A stretch of 64,000 nt of DNA, taken from Mantis religiosa (lineage: Eukaryota > Arthropoda > Insecta > Mantodea > Mantidae). The notes under the pieces are model-generated. The model did not search any database. It was not told where the DNA came from and saw only the letters and a list, made by a program, of their open reading frames with translations. Positions within the stretch are counted from its first letter, which is position 1; each line of letters starts with the position of its first letter. The position numbers and the translations under genes are program-made. Positions 52,734 to 63,974 of the stretch are shown one piece after another. Where the stretch lies: the NCBI GenBank assembly GCA_030765055.1, contig CM060950.1, positions 458,365,710 through 458,429,709 of the forward strand. The letters run 5' to 3'.

Positions 52734-53394
52734 TTTCTATCTGTTGTTAATCAATCCATCATTCAATTTACATCAAAACAAAAGCTGTACTCCTCTTCTC
52801 CGTCATTGTAACAGTTCCTTTCCTACTACTCGCACTTCAGAAATTACGATTAGCAGCACATTGGTACCAAATTTAAAAGTTAAGTGAAAATGAAACTTTT
52901 TAATTCTTGGAGATGATATCATTGTGGCAGACTGCTTTATTTGCTATTAAAACAGAAATCGTATCAAGTTTTATGATTCAGCGGCCGCACCGAGCGTTGG
53001 AGACTTGCGCGTGATTGTTGATCGCTATTTAGTTTAGCTGAGCGGAATTGATAGCTATGTTCTGTGTATTCGGCGACCTTTTATGTATTTAGAAACACTA
53101 TACTTAAGGGCACTGGGAGGTCGATGGGCTTCAAAAATACTTTTTTGTTTGTTTTTATTGTTAAAAACTATATAATCCTTCAGCTTTTAAATTATATATA
53201 TATACTAACATAGGGCGTCAGCTGGTATTAAAGCCGTTCAATCCATCAATTTAAAGATGACGGCGCAATGGCACGCCCACTTTCTGACCTTCTACATACA
53301 TATTTCACTCAGCATAGATCCAAAACTTGAAATTTCTGAACTAACCTACTTAGAAACATAAACACTCTCTTCCAGAAGAGGTTCTTTTGGCAAT
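52734..53394. other. Unassigned spacer
   Basis: AT-rich sequence between the second mariner and the next LINE. It holds a short (AT)n run near 53187-53200 and a GC-richer patch with gcggccgc at 52980. The open frame at 52672-52887 starts inside the mariner end and has no recognisable content. I see no gene. Confidence 0.5.
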
Positions 53395-54446
53395 TAAACC
53401 AGTATTTAGGGAACCAGCTTATACCCAATAATGCAAAAATATTCCAGTACGCAGATGATTCCACAGTAACAGTTTGTCACAGAAATATTACTACTCCACA
53501 GAATATCTTAAATGAAACCACTGATAAACTGTTGCATTCTTTTTATAATATGAACATGTTTGTGAATCTCAATAAAAGTGAATTAATTACATTGGGAGCT
53601 AAAAGAACAGATCTTCTAATCCGCTTAAACATTGACAAAGAACCAGTAAAAATGGCCAAGAATGCTAAATTATTAGGTGTTATACTAGACAGTACTTTAA
53701 ACTTCTCTGAACATATCGATAAACTTGGCAATACCATCAGTAAAAATTTATTCATTCTGAAATATCTAACAAAATATATACCTACGCCCACAGCTAAAAT
53801 TATCTATTATTCTTTAATCTCGCACCCCGCACCTCTCATATGGGATCGAAGTATGGGGTAACACAACTAACAAAATCTTTGTATTGCTGAAAAAAGCCGT
53901 CAGACACCTTGGGAATCTAAAACATAACGAATCTTGTCGTCCAGTATTTATAAAATTGAAACTTCTAACCCTTCCTAGCTTATACATATACCACACAATA
54001 ATGCACCTTCGGAAATTTAACGTACACCTTGAAAGCAACTCTGATAGACACAATCACAACACTAGACATAAAGACGACTTAGCCATTCCTACCCATAGAC
54101 TGCAAGTTTATGATAAGACACCTAGTTTTATGGGCATACAATTTTATAACATACTACCAGTCACTATCAAGAATTGTAAATCAATGCTGAAATGTTTCCT
54201 TATTGACAAAGATTATTATAGTGTGGATGAGTTAATTAATACTAGTTAGAACTTTGCTTTTTATAAAGATTATTGTTATTATTACTATTATCATTATTAT
54301 TATTGTTAGTGTGTATGGATTTATTAAAGCAAGTTAGTATTCTATTTATATCACACAACTTTATAGCTGTGTTCTTAAACTGTATAAATTCATAAGACGT
54401 GGTTCTTTTGTGTATTTAACACTATACTGAACTGAAAAAAAAATAA
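53395..54446 (+). pseudogene. CR1-like LINE reverse-transcriptase C-terminal fragment
   Basis: The 5'-truncated end of a LINE. The active-site box is in FQYADDSTVTV (YADD at 53448-53459), followed by LLHSFYNMNMFVNLNKSEL, KLLGVILDSTLNFSEHI and TAKIIYYSLISH. A frameshift near 53825 moves to SYGIEVWGNT, then LLKKAVRHLGNLKHNESCRP, KLLTLPSLYIYHTI and the C-terminal box DRHNHNTRHKDDL, ending DYYSVDELINTS with a stop at 54247. The 3' UTR runs about 200 bp straight into the (AAAT)n tract. The HNHNTR box and gene order match CR1/L2-type LINEs of insects; the clade is inferred. A related copy is at 58640-59480. Confidence 0.75.
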
Positions 54447-55555
<1,109 letters not shown>

Positions 55556-55916
55556 CTTTCTCAAGATGAATTACTGAGAAAATGCTTGCATGGTCGAACA
55601 CAAAACCTAAATGAAAGTTTTCATCCTCTAATATGGGAAAGAATTCAAAAAACTGTGCATGTTGGGCCAGTATTGGTGTATATGATAGTGCTATTTGTTA
55701 TAATGATGGGTGCAGTGGTGGGCATAAAGTAATGACATAATTGAGTATAAAGGTTGGTGAAAATATGAGGGCAGCATGTATAAAACAAGATGTGCGTCGA
55801 CTCTCAGAGGCAAAAAGAACAGCTCAGTTGCTTGAAAGTAGAGCTAGAGGTAAGAAAAGGAAAAGAAAGGACGAGGAAAACCTAACTGAGCAGGAATGTG
55901 GAGCAGACTTGTTCTG
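55556..55916 (+). pseudogene. C-terminal remnant of a transposase-like protein (possibly Mutator-like)
   Basis: Starting just after the microsatellite, the frame reads LSQDELLRKCLHG, then RTQNLNESFHPLIWERIQK, then frameshifts near 55680 to YDSAICYNDGCSGG. After an in-frame stop it continues with VGENMRAACIKQD, a basic ARGKKRKRKDEEN tail and a stop at 55915-55917. The CLHG.TQN.NESF.PLIWER signature and the basic tail recall the C-terminus of a widespread animal family annotated as Mutator-like transposase. That family name is from memory and only moderately certain. The upstream part was probably displaced by the LINE and its tail. Confidence 0.45.
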
Positions 55917-55917
55917 A

Positions 55918-57175
55918 GAGTATGTATAATTTAATCTTTGATCGTGATTTCCCAAAACCTTGATTTTTCATACTTCAGGCACATGTCTCTCAAAAACCAT
56001 AAAAGATATTGATACACAATTTTTAGTACTTATTTTTTTAATGATTCCTGAACACATTAATCTAACTTTTATATGCATATGATTTATAAACTGTAGGGAA
56101 AATAAATTTCAGTCCTTAAAAATATTATCTATTTTTGTTAACACAACTAAATATTTTTTCATTGCATAGTATACATTATGTATGCTTTTTATTTAGTTTA
56201 GATTATAAAATTGTGTCCTATGTTATTTATGAAAAAGATTGGTTTCTGTAGGTTTAAATTCTTACAAGGAATCTAGACTTGAAGTATAGGGTGTATTCAG
56301 GATACACAGAGTGCCTTATGCCCCTTTTGCAAGGAGCTGTATGAACTTAATGTAAATATTTTATGTATGTAAGTATTATATTATAAATGCACACATCCTT
56401 ATACTATAATCTCACCAAATTTCTATTTCTAGCAGTGTTATTTTTTTATATATATTTATATTTCAATGTTGTTAAGAACTAGCCCTGTCTGGGTAAAAAT
56501 AGCCTCCCAGTGTCCGCAAATCCTACCAGGGCGGACTCACATGGTGTTCATTTTTATCTGTAAAATTATTGCGGCTTGCGATCGTACTTGATATGCTGGC
56601 AGCAGCTTTGAGGCCTCCCTCTACCGGCAGGCCTCTATTTGAGAGGTGGTTCTGCCCGCCTAATATAAAGGTGCGTAATTTCGTCTAGTGAGTAGATACG
56701 ATAACTGTTTATAAAAAACTATATACTGCAATGCACTGCAAAGCTAATTCTGTAGTCATAAAAGTATACCAGGAAGAATTAACGAAATGATAAGTCAATG
56801 AACACTTATTTCACAAAGAACATCTGTTTTTCTGTTATAGTAGACATATATGCATATTACAAACCTGTCACATAAAATAGGAATATTTCAATTTGATCTC
56901 AATTCTTTTCTATCACCCACAGTTTCCTCACAATGTAACTTCATTACAAACCAGAAAATTAACGAAACATGTTCTAGGAATGAAAAATAAATTAGTGTTA
57001 CAATATGTACAAAGCTTTTATCCAAGTCTAAACAAGAAAATATCTCTAGTACATAGTCTTATGTGCCCATTTTCTTATATTTTATTTCTCTCTTCCCTTT
57101 AAACTTTGTATTGCGAGAAGATATGCTTGAGGCCTTTCTGTCATAACATTATTTATTGCTATTGGAACCTGTCAC
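55918..57175. other. Unassigned AT-rich spacer
   Basis: About 1.25 kb with no convincing coding sequence. A short open frame at 56893-57102 has no recognisable motif. A small GC-richer patch (about 56480-56680) contains two inexact copies of a gcctccc/aggcctc word but no recognisable element. I see no RNA gene or terminal repeat. Confidence 0.5.
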
Positions 57176-57179
57176 TTAA

Positions 57180-57550
57180 TAGCGTCCAGTGTCTCTCTTT
57201 TTGCGAGTAACTGATCCTGTATCTTGGAAATGTTTGGTGCACCTATTGGTTTTAAAAGACATAAGGATACCAACATTAATAGACATTTTAATTAAGGATG
57301 AGAATGACAAAAGTTTTATATCGTATACTGATAAAACTTAAGACGTTGATGTTGTAAACAAAAGTATGTCAATTTGTCGATACCTGGAGACTTTTGACAA
57401 CATTATGCTCCGAGGTATTTGTCTGAATGCCGGATATCGTTGCATAAACTCCTCTATGCAGCGGTTTAAATTATATTTATGTGTCGCACCAATTTTAATG
57501 CCGGTATAAAAGTAGCATCCAACCATGAAGACGCGATGGTCTGTGTTCAT
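57180..57550 (-). pseudogene. DUF4817-like helix-turn-helix fragment of a transposon
   Basis: Minus strand: MNTDHRVFMVGCYFYTGIKI, then RCIEEFMQRYPAFRQIPRS and SKVSRYRQI. About 100 bp further on, KHFQDTGSVTRKKRDTGRY follows in another frame (57245-57185). The pattern, HRVFMV at the start, a YPAF...P...I turn and FxxTGSVxxK at the end, is that of the N-terminal HTH of insect transposon proteins known as DUF4817. The second piece fits the end of the same domain, interrupted by an insertion or decay. No downstream catalytic part is seen. Confidence 0.45.
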
Positions 57551-57732
57551 ATCCAGGGGAAGGTGGTTGTATTAGTTACCAGCGCAAACACACTAAGAGC
57601 ACTGTAATTTCATTACTGTTTCGCAAAAATTACCTCTTCTTCTCCGTAGAGGGCGCTATGATTTCAAGAGAGACTCACCAGTCAACTATGACGTCATTCA
57701 TGCTCAATCGGAGGGCGGGAAATAACGAATAA

Positions 57733-57890
57733 AGATGAACATCGTGTATATCCTCAAGACAAAATAGTGCGTGAAAAGTGGCTAAGAAATATCCCAAGAA
57801 AAGACTGGATTCCTGCAGATACAAAGTGTTGCCTGTATTAGACATTTTGAACCAAATGGAAAAATGGTATTGAAAAATTACTAGTTTCAC
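57733..57890 (+). pseudogene. THAP zinc-finger fragment
   Basis: The frame DEHRVYPQDKIVREKWLRNI then PRKDWIPADTK is followed, after a one-base shift, by SVACIRHFEPNGKMVLKNY. The order FP.D...REKW...IPRKDW...s.vC.rHFe is the middle and C-terminal half of a THAP domain, with the second Cys and His of its C2CH zinc site (CIRHF). The first CxxC and the rest of the protein are not visible. THAP domains sit at the N-terminus of P-element and related transposases and of domesticated proteins; which parent this came from cannot be told. Confidence 0.55.
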
Positions 57891-58116
57891 AGAAAATCGC
57901 GATCATCTCTCTGAGGCTAAAACAGTTCTCACATATTTCATATCTTCTGTATTTTCTAGCTTTAGGCATGTTGTTTTCCTTCATTCTATAAAAACAATAT
58001 CAGGTTCTGAAATGACTGATATAACAAGAAAGATTGTGGAAATGATTTTAAAAAAGTGGCTTCAAAGTATTGTATGTCATTTCAGATAACAACAAAGTTA
58101 ATCAGAACTAGCATTG

Positions 58117-58500
58117 TGTCGAGAAGGCCCGGCCGAAGTGCACAAAGAGATAGAGCACCGCGGAGATAAAAACTTGCCGAAACAGATAAAGAGATCGATA
58201 GCTGACTGGAAGATTCAATTTCTTGTTTGTTACAGAGCATTCCAGAAATGCATAGAAATATGAGTAGAGGTGTAAAAAGGAAGCCGGACTCTCTAGGAGG
58301 GGGAGTCGAGAACCGGAACTGACAGCTGTGTTTTGAAAGTGAACTCTTTGTTTGTGATTAACGACCTCGCAGGTTGTATTTGTGTCTGTTACGTAATTCT
58401 CCTACTGTAAGGGTTGACCAAAGTGTATTTCCACGGAAATACAGAATATTTTGAATTTCTACAAATTGGACTTTTAATTCTACGAGCCCACAGAATCACA
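58117..58500 (+). mobile_element. Second solo LTR, related to the one at 45160
   Basis: Starts TGTCGAGAAGG (or TGTGTCGAG two bases earlier) and ends AATCACA. The last 55 bp align with the LTR at 45160-45669: aatttct, then cttttaattctacga, then cccaca and tcacaatat. It contains GTAATTCTCCTACTGTAA where the first LTR has GTAATGCTGCTGTAA. A perfect TTCCAGAA heat-shock-like core lies at 58231-58238. The base composition and many substitutions show it is not the partner LTR of the same insertion. It is followed by ATAT like the first, but I see no matching ATAT upstream, so the target duplication is unproven. Confidence 0.65.
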
Positions 58501-58639
58501 ATATTTTCCATTTTAAGTAAGGAATCTAAAAATGAATGTGGGCTGTTCATGCCTGAAATTGATCATGATGTTTACTTTATGTACAGCACATGTAATTCAT
58601 TTTCAGTTTTCTCAGAATAAGTCTTCCGTACAATCACAA

Positions 58640-59526
58640 TTAATATGTAATAATAAAGTAATTAAGTACGTAAATATTACTAAATTTCTTGGTCTTTAGA
58701 TACAGAGTAACCTAAAGTGGGAGACACATGTTGATCATCTAATTAAAAAACCGAGTACAATTTGTTATAATTTCAGACAACTGGTACACATAGTTAACAT
58801 AAAAACTCTCAAAAGCGTGTATTTTGCGTGTACTCACTCCATTTTAAAATATGGCATAACATTATAGGGTAACTCACCACATTTTAAATCATTATTCATA
58901 ATGTAAAAACGGATTCTAAGAATACTTGGAAAAGTTAAACCAACATCTACGTGTAGACCATTATTTAAAAAAATTAAAATCTTACCTCTTCCATGTATTT
59001 TCATGTTTTGAAATTTTAAAATTTACAAAGACAAATTTAATGACAGGAAACGGTCAGTGCACCTTTAATGACACAGTTCATAACCATAATACTAGACAGA
59101 GAATGGATTATCATGTGAATAGAAGTAACACAAGAGCTCATCAAAACAGTGCAATAAACCTAGGACTCACTATTTTTTAATAAACTGCCTATAGCCAATA
59201 AAACCACTTGCAATTTTTCAACATTTAAAAGGTTAGTTTTGGCATACTTGCTAGACCACTGTTTTTATTCTGTTAATGTATTTATGGAACGTTTATAATA
59301 TTGTTACATTTCTGAATTAATTGTGTATGTTATAAAATTCTTGAGATATCTTTATAAAATATTATTTTGTACAAACACTGACTTGTCCTTATTGGATGTG
59401 ACTTGTTAATTTACAAGTATAGTTAATTCCACTGCATATCCACAATTTGACCTGTCTTATATCATAGTGCTCATGTACAATGTATGATTTACAAGATGAA
59501 TAAATTACCTATCTATCTATCTATCT
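58640..59526 (+). pseudogene. CR1-like LINE C-terminus with (TATC)n tail
   Basis: A heavily decayed relative of the LINE at 53395. Across several stops and shifts one reads ITKFLGL, SNLKWETHVDHLIKK, TLKSVYFACTHSILKYGI, KRILRILGKVKPTSTCRPLF, KKLKILPLPCIFMF and the box HNHNTRQRMDYHVNRSNT, then INLGLTIF, NKLPIANK and an AT-rich 3' UTR. It ends gatgaataaattac followed by four TATC units (59509-59525). Both CR1-like copies in this window therefore end in a tetranucleotide repeat. Confidence 0.65.
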
Positions 59527-59659
59527 TGCTGAGAAACGTGAGACATTATTGGATAAATCAAAAGGATCCGAATAAGACATTGTTTGAGGTTACCAGTGAA
59601 ACTTCCAGCAAAAAATCCAATAAAAAGCGGAATTCAATCATATGAGCACTGCATAGAAG

Positions 59660-59778
<119 letters not shown>

Positions 59779-61170
59779 AGTGTTTAAGGGCCCGTCGACA
59801 ACAAGGTCATTTGGGCCGAGAGAGAACATTGTAAAAAAAGGTTAGAAATTAAATCACAAGACTTAATACGCCACTAATATTGAAAGACAACAAGTATCCC
59901 TTGTTTTAAATATTTTCCATGAAAGTACTAGGGCATTAATGGCTGTTCATGGATATAACGAGAGACAGCTGACTTTCTCGCTAGGTATTATATGGAAATG
60001 GTGGTCCATTGTAAATACAAAGAATCCCATTTGTGGTGCACGCAGGAATAATGAATTCGGATATCCGTTTGATTCCATGGAAGATAAGAGATTATTTCAA
60101 GAATGCGACAAATAACATGCATTGTTGTATAGAATGGCCATAAAAAGTGAGTGAAAACGACGGACTAGACTCAACCATAACGAAAAAATGCTTCTGCGGA
60201 AATGACACGTAAAATTACATGCAAAGCTGTGCATGTGTTGTGTAATATTTTGTTATCAAACTATAAGAAGAATCGGAACGATTCATTATCAATGCAGAAG
60301 GCAGGCACATCAAGAAAGACGATAACGCCGCAATAAAGTTCAAAGATACGTGGGTGGATGTGCGTAGGTGCCTGTAGCTGAGGGTGACCCCTCCTTTTCC
60401 CCTTCTTCAACTTTTTGCTAAGCGTTGCGGAGTTGCAAAGGGACAGCTGACTGGCATTGCCTGTTGCGGAACGTCTGGACCAGCGTTGCCAGGTCTACTG
60501 ATTTACGAGGAGATTTCCTGCTCTTTTAGAGATCCACTGCTCTGCTTTAAAAAATAAAAACAAAAACTTCTAAATCTCCAGCTTTTTACATTTTTCGTAA
60601 ATTTAAACATAATTCCTTAAGAATATATAGCACTCTCTCCTAAACTTTTATTTTCCCAAGCAAGGCATCATATGTTCGAATCCGTGAATTCCCCGAAGTG
60701 CTATCTGAGTACTGCACCAAAACAAAATATGCTAATCCTTGTTTCACATAAGCTTGCCCCGTATCTCTTAACGGACACGTGACCTTATCACATATCATTT
60801 TCTGCTGTTGTGGTGCAGACTGTTGTGCGGTAGAAATTAATTCGTTATTTAACATGGTGATATATCTTTATATGTTGGAAGAGAATTGTCAAATTTATAT
60901 TTTCGTAACTGTTTCATTGAAATATATTACGCAACAGAGTTGATTTATCTGAAATGCGTGTTAATTCTTAAACGAAGTAAAGAGGAGATTCCTTTGCTCT
61001 CAAGCACATGGCACGATAGCACCTGATTTAGCGGTAGTGATGACATATTTGTTTATATGACTTTTATCACTGACCTTGTCATATATCGCCATTCGACGGT
61101 GTGCTATGCCGAGTGCAAGAGATAAATTATTTTATTGATCGTTTATTGCGCGTGTACTTATATGTATAAT
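59779..61170. other. Unassigned spacer
   Basis: About 1.4 kb with no recognisable element. The minus-strand open frame at 60640-60855 (71 codons, ending SRIRTYDALLG) has no domain I can name and probably is chance or part of an unknown repeat. A C/T-rich patch lies near 60390-60410. Nothing else stands out. Confidence 0.45.
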
Positions 61171-61318
61171 GGCAGAGTCTAACGCCAGTTTTCGCTGAAG
61201 CATCGCAAGAAAGCGGCGAAAAAAGAATTGTGTTGGATGTATTTAATGCACTCACAGAGAAGAATCCGTCTTTGTCAGTGAGAGAAGTCGAATAGCTGTG
61301 CTCTGAACTTACAGGTGT

Positions 61319-61569
61319 TTTTTTTTTTTTTTTTTTTGTAATTTTATGTCCTCCAACGTTAAGTCATATCGGACGATGAATGGAATGGACGATATGATGC
61401 TCAAATGAGCCCAGGGCCATAGAGCTTAGAGTTACCCGACATTCGTCTTTCAGGATAAGGGAAAACCCCGGGAAAAACCTTATCCAGGTAACTCACCCTG
61501 ACCGAGTTTCAAACTCGCGACCTCTTGAACGTGAGGCAGACACTTTACCACCACGCTACCGAGGCGGGC
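61319..61569 (-). mobile_element. tRNA-derived SINE whose body is one satellite monomer
   Basis: On the minus strand: a tRNA-like head (61569 to about 61497) with an A box TAGCGTGGTGG (61558-61548) and a B box GAGTTTGAAACTC (61516-61504) 31 bp apart; a linker ending in CCCGGGG; a 116-bp body (about 61468-61349) matching the satellite monomer of 1-43745 over its whole length; then an A-rich end of about 19 A (61337-61319). A perfect 13-bp direct repeat AACTTACAGGTGT flanks it (61306-61318 and 61570-61582), proving retroposition. The TCAC in the anticodon arm region is reminiscent of tRNA-Val, a weak call. Its body is 8 bp longer than the satellite unit, by atcgtccattcc-type sequence near 61390. 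Confidence 0.93.
61504..61558 (-). promoter_or_regulatory. Internal RNA polymerase III promoter (A and B boxes) of the SINE
   Basis: The A box TAGCGTGGTGG follows the TRGCNNAGYGG pattern with one mismatch, and the B box GAGTTTGAAAC resembles GGTTCGANNCC with a few mismatches. Order and spacing are those of a tRNA gene. The weakened B box suggests this copy may no longer be transcribed well. Confidence 0.7.
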
Positions 61570-61860
61570 AACTTACAGGTGTGTTAGGTACGTAGGAACA
61601 TCGCGACATGAAACTGAGACAACAGGAAAACTGACCACTCCAGGGGCGATATTGCTGTGTGGCGAAGACGTTATTTAAGGACAATCAAATTGCCCAAATC
61701 GCAAAATATACTACTTTGACGAGACTTGGGTGAATGAAGGACACACGATAAGTATGGCGTGACACGACTTTTAAGACTGAAAGACAAGCATTTTTGCAAG
61801 GTATGTGTGCTGGTTTAAAAAATCCCAGTGGAAAAGGCCGAAGGCCTTTCATTATAAACT

Positions 61861-62310
61861 TGTTCCAGTTTCATTGTTCATTCATTCACTTTCAACTTGC
61901 TCAGTTTCATTATAAACTTCATTATTTTTGCACGCTTTCATATTCTTATATCTATCTTCCTGGCAATTATTATGACGTTTACTGCAGGTTTCAATGTGAC
62001 GGGAAGGCACCGCCTATGGCCTATGGCGCGAAAGCAGTAGCCAATTAGGATGAGGGGGAAGTTAGTTGCACACGGAGTGATACATGTCAGCGGGGCAAGA
62101 TTATATGAAACAGAGATTATTAAGTCATCAATAAATACTACGACAACACGCATATGCTCAGCTCACATCTTGTGCTTACCGAGACCAGCGAGGAACCAAC
62201 AGCTCAGGTCCGTAACGTTAGGGCCTGCATGACCTATAATGCAGGCGGGCACGGTATTTTAGAGGTCCGCAGAAAAATAAAACAAGCATATTATTCTTAT
62301 TAACAAAAAA
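61861..62310. other. Unassigned spacer
   Basis: Sequence between the two transposase relics. Open frames at 61938-62153 (minus) and 62050-62232 (plus) show no recognisable motif. No terminal repeat of relic A could be identified here. Confidence 0.45.
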
Positions 62311-62521
62311 AGGACCACATCCGTCATTTTGACGAATGCGCTCCTTTAGAAGACTTATTTCTTGCTTATGCTCTTTTCTACACTTCCCATGTTCTACGAC
62401 TTTTAATAAATACTTATGAAAAACACGTCCACAAAGAATTAAGCATTTTGGACCTTTCTAAAAACTGGTATCAACAACTCCTGCTAGAAAGACCGCAATC
62501 CGTCATTTTGACGGGTACGGA
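62311..62521. repeat. Pair of direct repeats carrying the palindrome CGTCA-TTT-TGACG
   Basis: The 13-bp hairpin-forming word CGTCATTTTGACG occurs at 62322-62334 and 62501-62513. Both are preceded by similar sequence (aggaccacatc and agaccgcaatc), giving a direct repeat of about 28 bp, 179 bp apart. Such repeated palindromes are common near the ends of DNA transposons. On the minus strand an unassigned stop-free frame from about 62460 to 62220 contains several Cys and His residues (KCLILCGRVFHKYLLKVVEH), but I cannot place it in a family. Confidence 0.5.
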
Positions 62522-62904
62522 AATGTAAACAATAGCCTTCGGATCTGTCCACATCTGTTGTTGTTTTCCTTCCTGATTGGTTGATGGCACTGCAGACCCT
62601 TTGTCGATGAGTAAGAAAGCTTTATTTCCCAAGTGGCGCAATTCGTGCTAAAGTCTATTTAGTTAACGCGTATGCAGTTCCGACTCAAATGGACCTGACC
62701 TTCCCGCCCACTAATGACCGTCATAAATCTATCTCCACATTTCAGAAATGGAACACTGTCGTTGAGGACCAATAGCAATTCTGATTTTCTGAAAATGACA
62801 GTCGCATGTCTACTCCACGTGGAGTCTCCGTTGCCAAAGTTCCAACTTCCAGTTGATCTGTTTCATTACGTGCAGAAATTCGTTGTGTGTCACGATGTGG
62901 AGAC
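62522..62904. other. Unassigned spacer before relic B
   Basis: About 380 bp with no recognisable element. The plus-strand frame at 62714-62938 has no recognisable content. It may be the 5' untranslated or terminal part of the transposon that carried relic B, but no terminal repeat was found. Confidence 0.4.
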
Positions 62905-63974
62905 CGTGGGAGGGAAATGCAGTGGTAAATGCAAATGAAGTAGTAGACAACTTTCAGTCAAGTGAAAATAATCAAAGTGATGACAATAGTGTGAATGAAT
63001 TGGAAAGTGTTGCTGGGCCGGGAACTCTTTCTAAGCAAAGTCAAGCGTTTGTTTTGAACACATATAAATATGTGGTGAACAATAACCTTGGTAAGGGGTC
63101 GTGCAATGACCTAATGATAAATTTTGGGTATTCACAGAAATACAGAAAGAAATATTGTGACGAAAGGAATACTAAAGACGCCGACCAAGTGTGGAAACAA
63201 AAGGAAACGTTTATCTAAAGCTTCGATATATTCAGATGCAATTTAATTCGCCGAGAAATTTATAATTTCTATGCAAAAGGGAGAGCGCCTACCTTACATG
63301 AATTGGTTGCACATTTGCAAGAAATTTGTGATTTTCCTTATGGACGCTGCAATTTGCGCGGCCTTCTAAACGAGCTGGGTTTCAAATACCGCACTTCGAA
63401 TAAGAGAAGGGTTATTATGGATTCCAGCAGAATTGTAGCTTGGTGTAGGAAGTGTAGGAAGTTTCGCAGTAGTGGACACAAGATAATTTATTTAGACGAA
63501 TCCTGGTACGATACCCATGACGTATCGAGAAAAGGGTGGTACGACGGTTCGTGTGCTTGCACCTTATCTGCTCCTGTGTCGAGGGGTAAAAGGATTATGG
63601 TGCTTCATGCTGGGAGTGCCGAGGGATGGGTAAAAGACTGACTCTTCTTATCGGCAAAAATCATTTGTGATGCAAAGGCCGATAGTCACGATGACATGAA
63701 TGCAGCAGTGTTTGAAAAGTGGTTTGATGGTAGGCTTATGACAAACCTGCATAAGGAATGAAAAACTTATAATTGTTTTGGACAGTGCTAGCTATTATTC
63801 GCGTTTAAAATATAGAACACCTACAATGTCGATGAACTTAAAAGATATAGTCAAGTACATGAGGGTTCATAATATTGAAATACCTGAACCTCTGCCTATT
63901 AAAGCTGTACTCCTGGCAGAAATTAAAAAGGCAAATGTGCGCAAGGATTACATGATTGACGACATCGCTCGTTT
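62905..63974 (+). pseudogene. DDE transposase relic B (IS630/Tc1-like)
   Basis: A longer relic of the same broad family as relic A but a different lineage. It shows an acidic leader (SSENNQSDDNSVNELES), LSKQSQAFVLNTYKYVVNN, a frameshift near 63215, then RREIYNFYAKGRAPTLHELV, RCNLRGLLNELGFKYR, IVAWCRKCRKF, and the catalytic box IIYLDESWYDTHDVSRKGW with the first Asp at 63495-63497. Then come GKRIMVLHAGS, an in-frame TGA near 63639, SHDDMNAAVFEKWF and another TGA with a frameshift near 63758. VLDSASYYSRLKYRTP follows with the second Asp (63781-63783), then KAVLLAEIKKANVRKDYMID. The third acidic residue is uncertain: the position usually Glu in KAEL reads Val. The coding sequence is cut at about 63974 by SINE-type sequence. 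Confidence 0.75.

Larger units (their letters stand above)
61175..61860 (+). pseudogene. DDE transposase relic A (IS630/Tc1-like), interrupted by a SINE
   Basis: The N-terminal part reads FAEASQESGEKRIVLDVFNA, then KNPSLSVREVE, a stop, and LCSELTGV, a helix-turn-helix-like start. The SINE lies in the LTGV codons. Beyond it the frame resumes with RHETETTGKLTTPG; an internal deletion removes perhaps 80 residues, then come IAVWRRRYLRTIK and, after a shift, KIYYFDETWVNEGHTISMA with the first catalytic Asp (61718-61720). The last recognisable part is RQAFLQGMCAGLKN then PSGKGRRPFI. The YxDETW and GKGRR boxes are those of a large insect family of IS630/Tc1-related DDE proteins. The remainder of the catalytic domain is missing. 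Confidence 0.7.

Noticed and set aside
56893..57102. 69-codon plus-strand open frame
   Set aside because: Composition follows the AT-rich surroundings and no motif is visible.
60640..60855. 71-codon minus-strand open frame
   Set aside because: No recognisable domain, no neighbouring gene structure, and of a length expected by chance.
61497..61569. Stand-alone tRNA gene on the minus strand
   Set aside because: The tRNA-like segment lacks a proper acceptor stem pairing and is fused to the SINE body and poly-A within one target duplication, so it is the head of a SINE.
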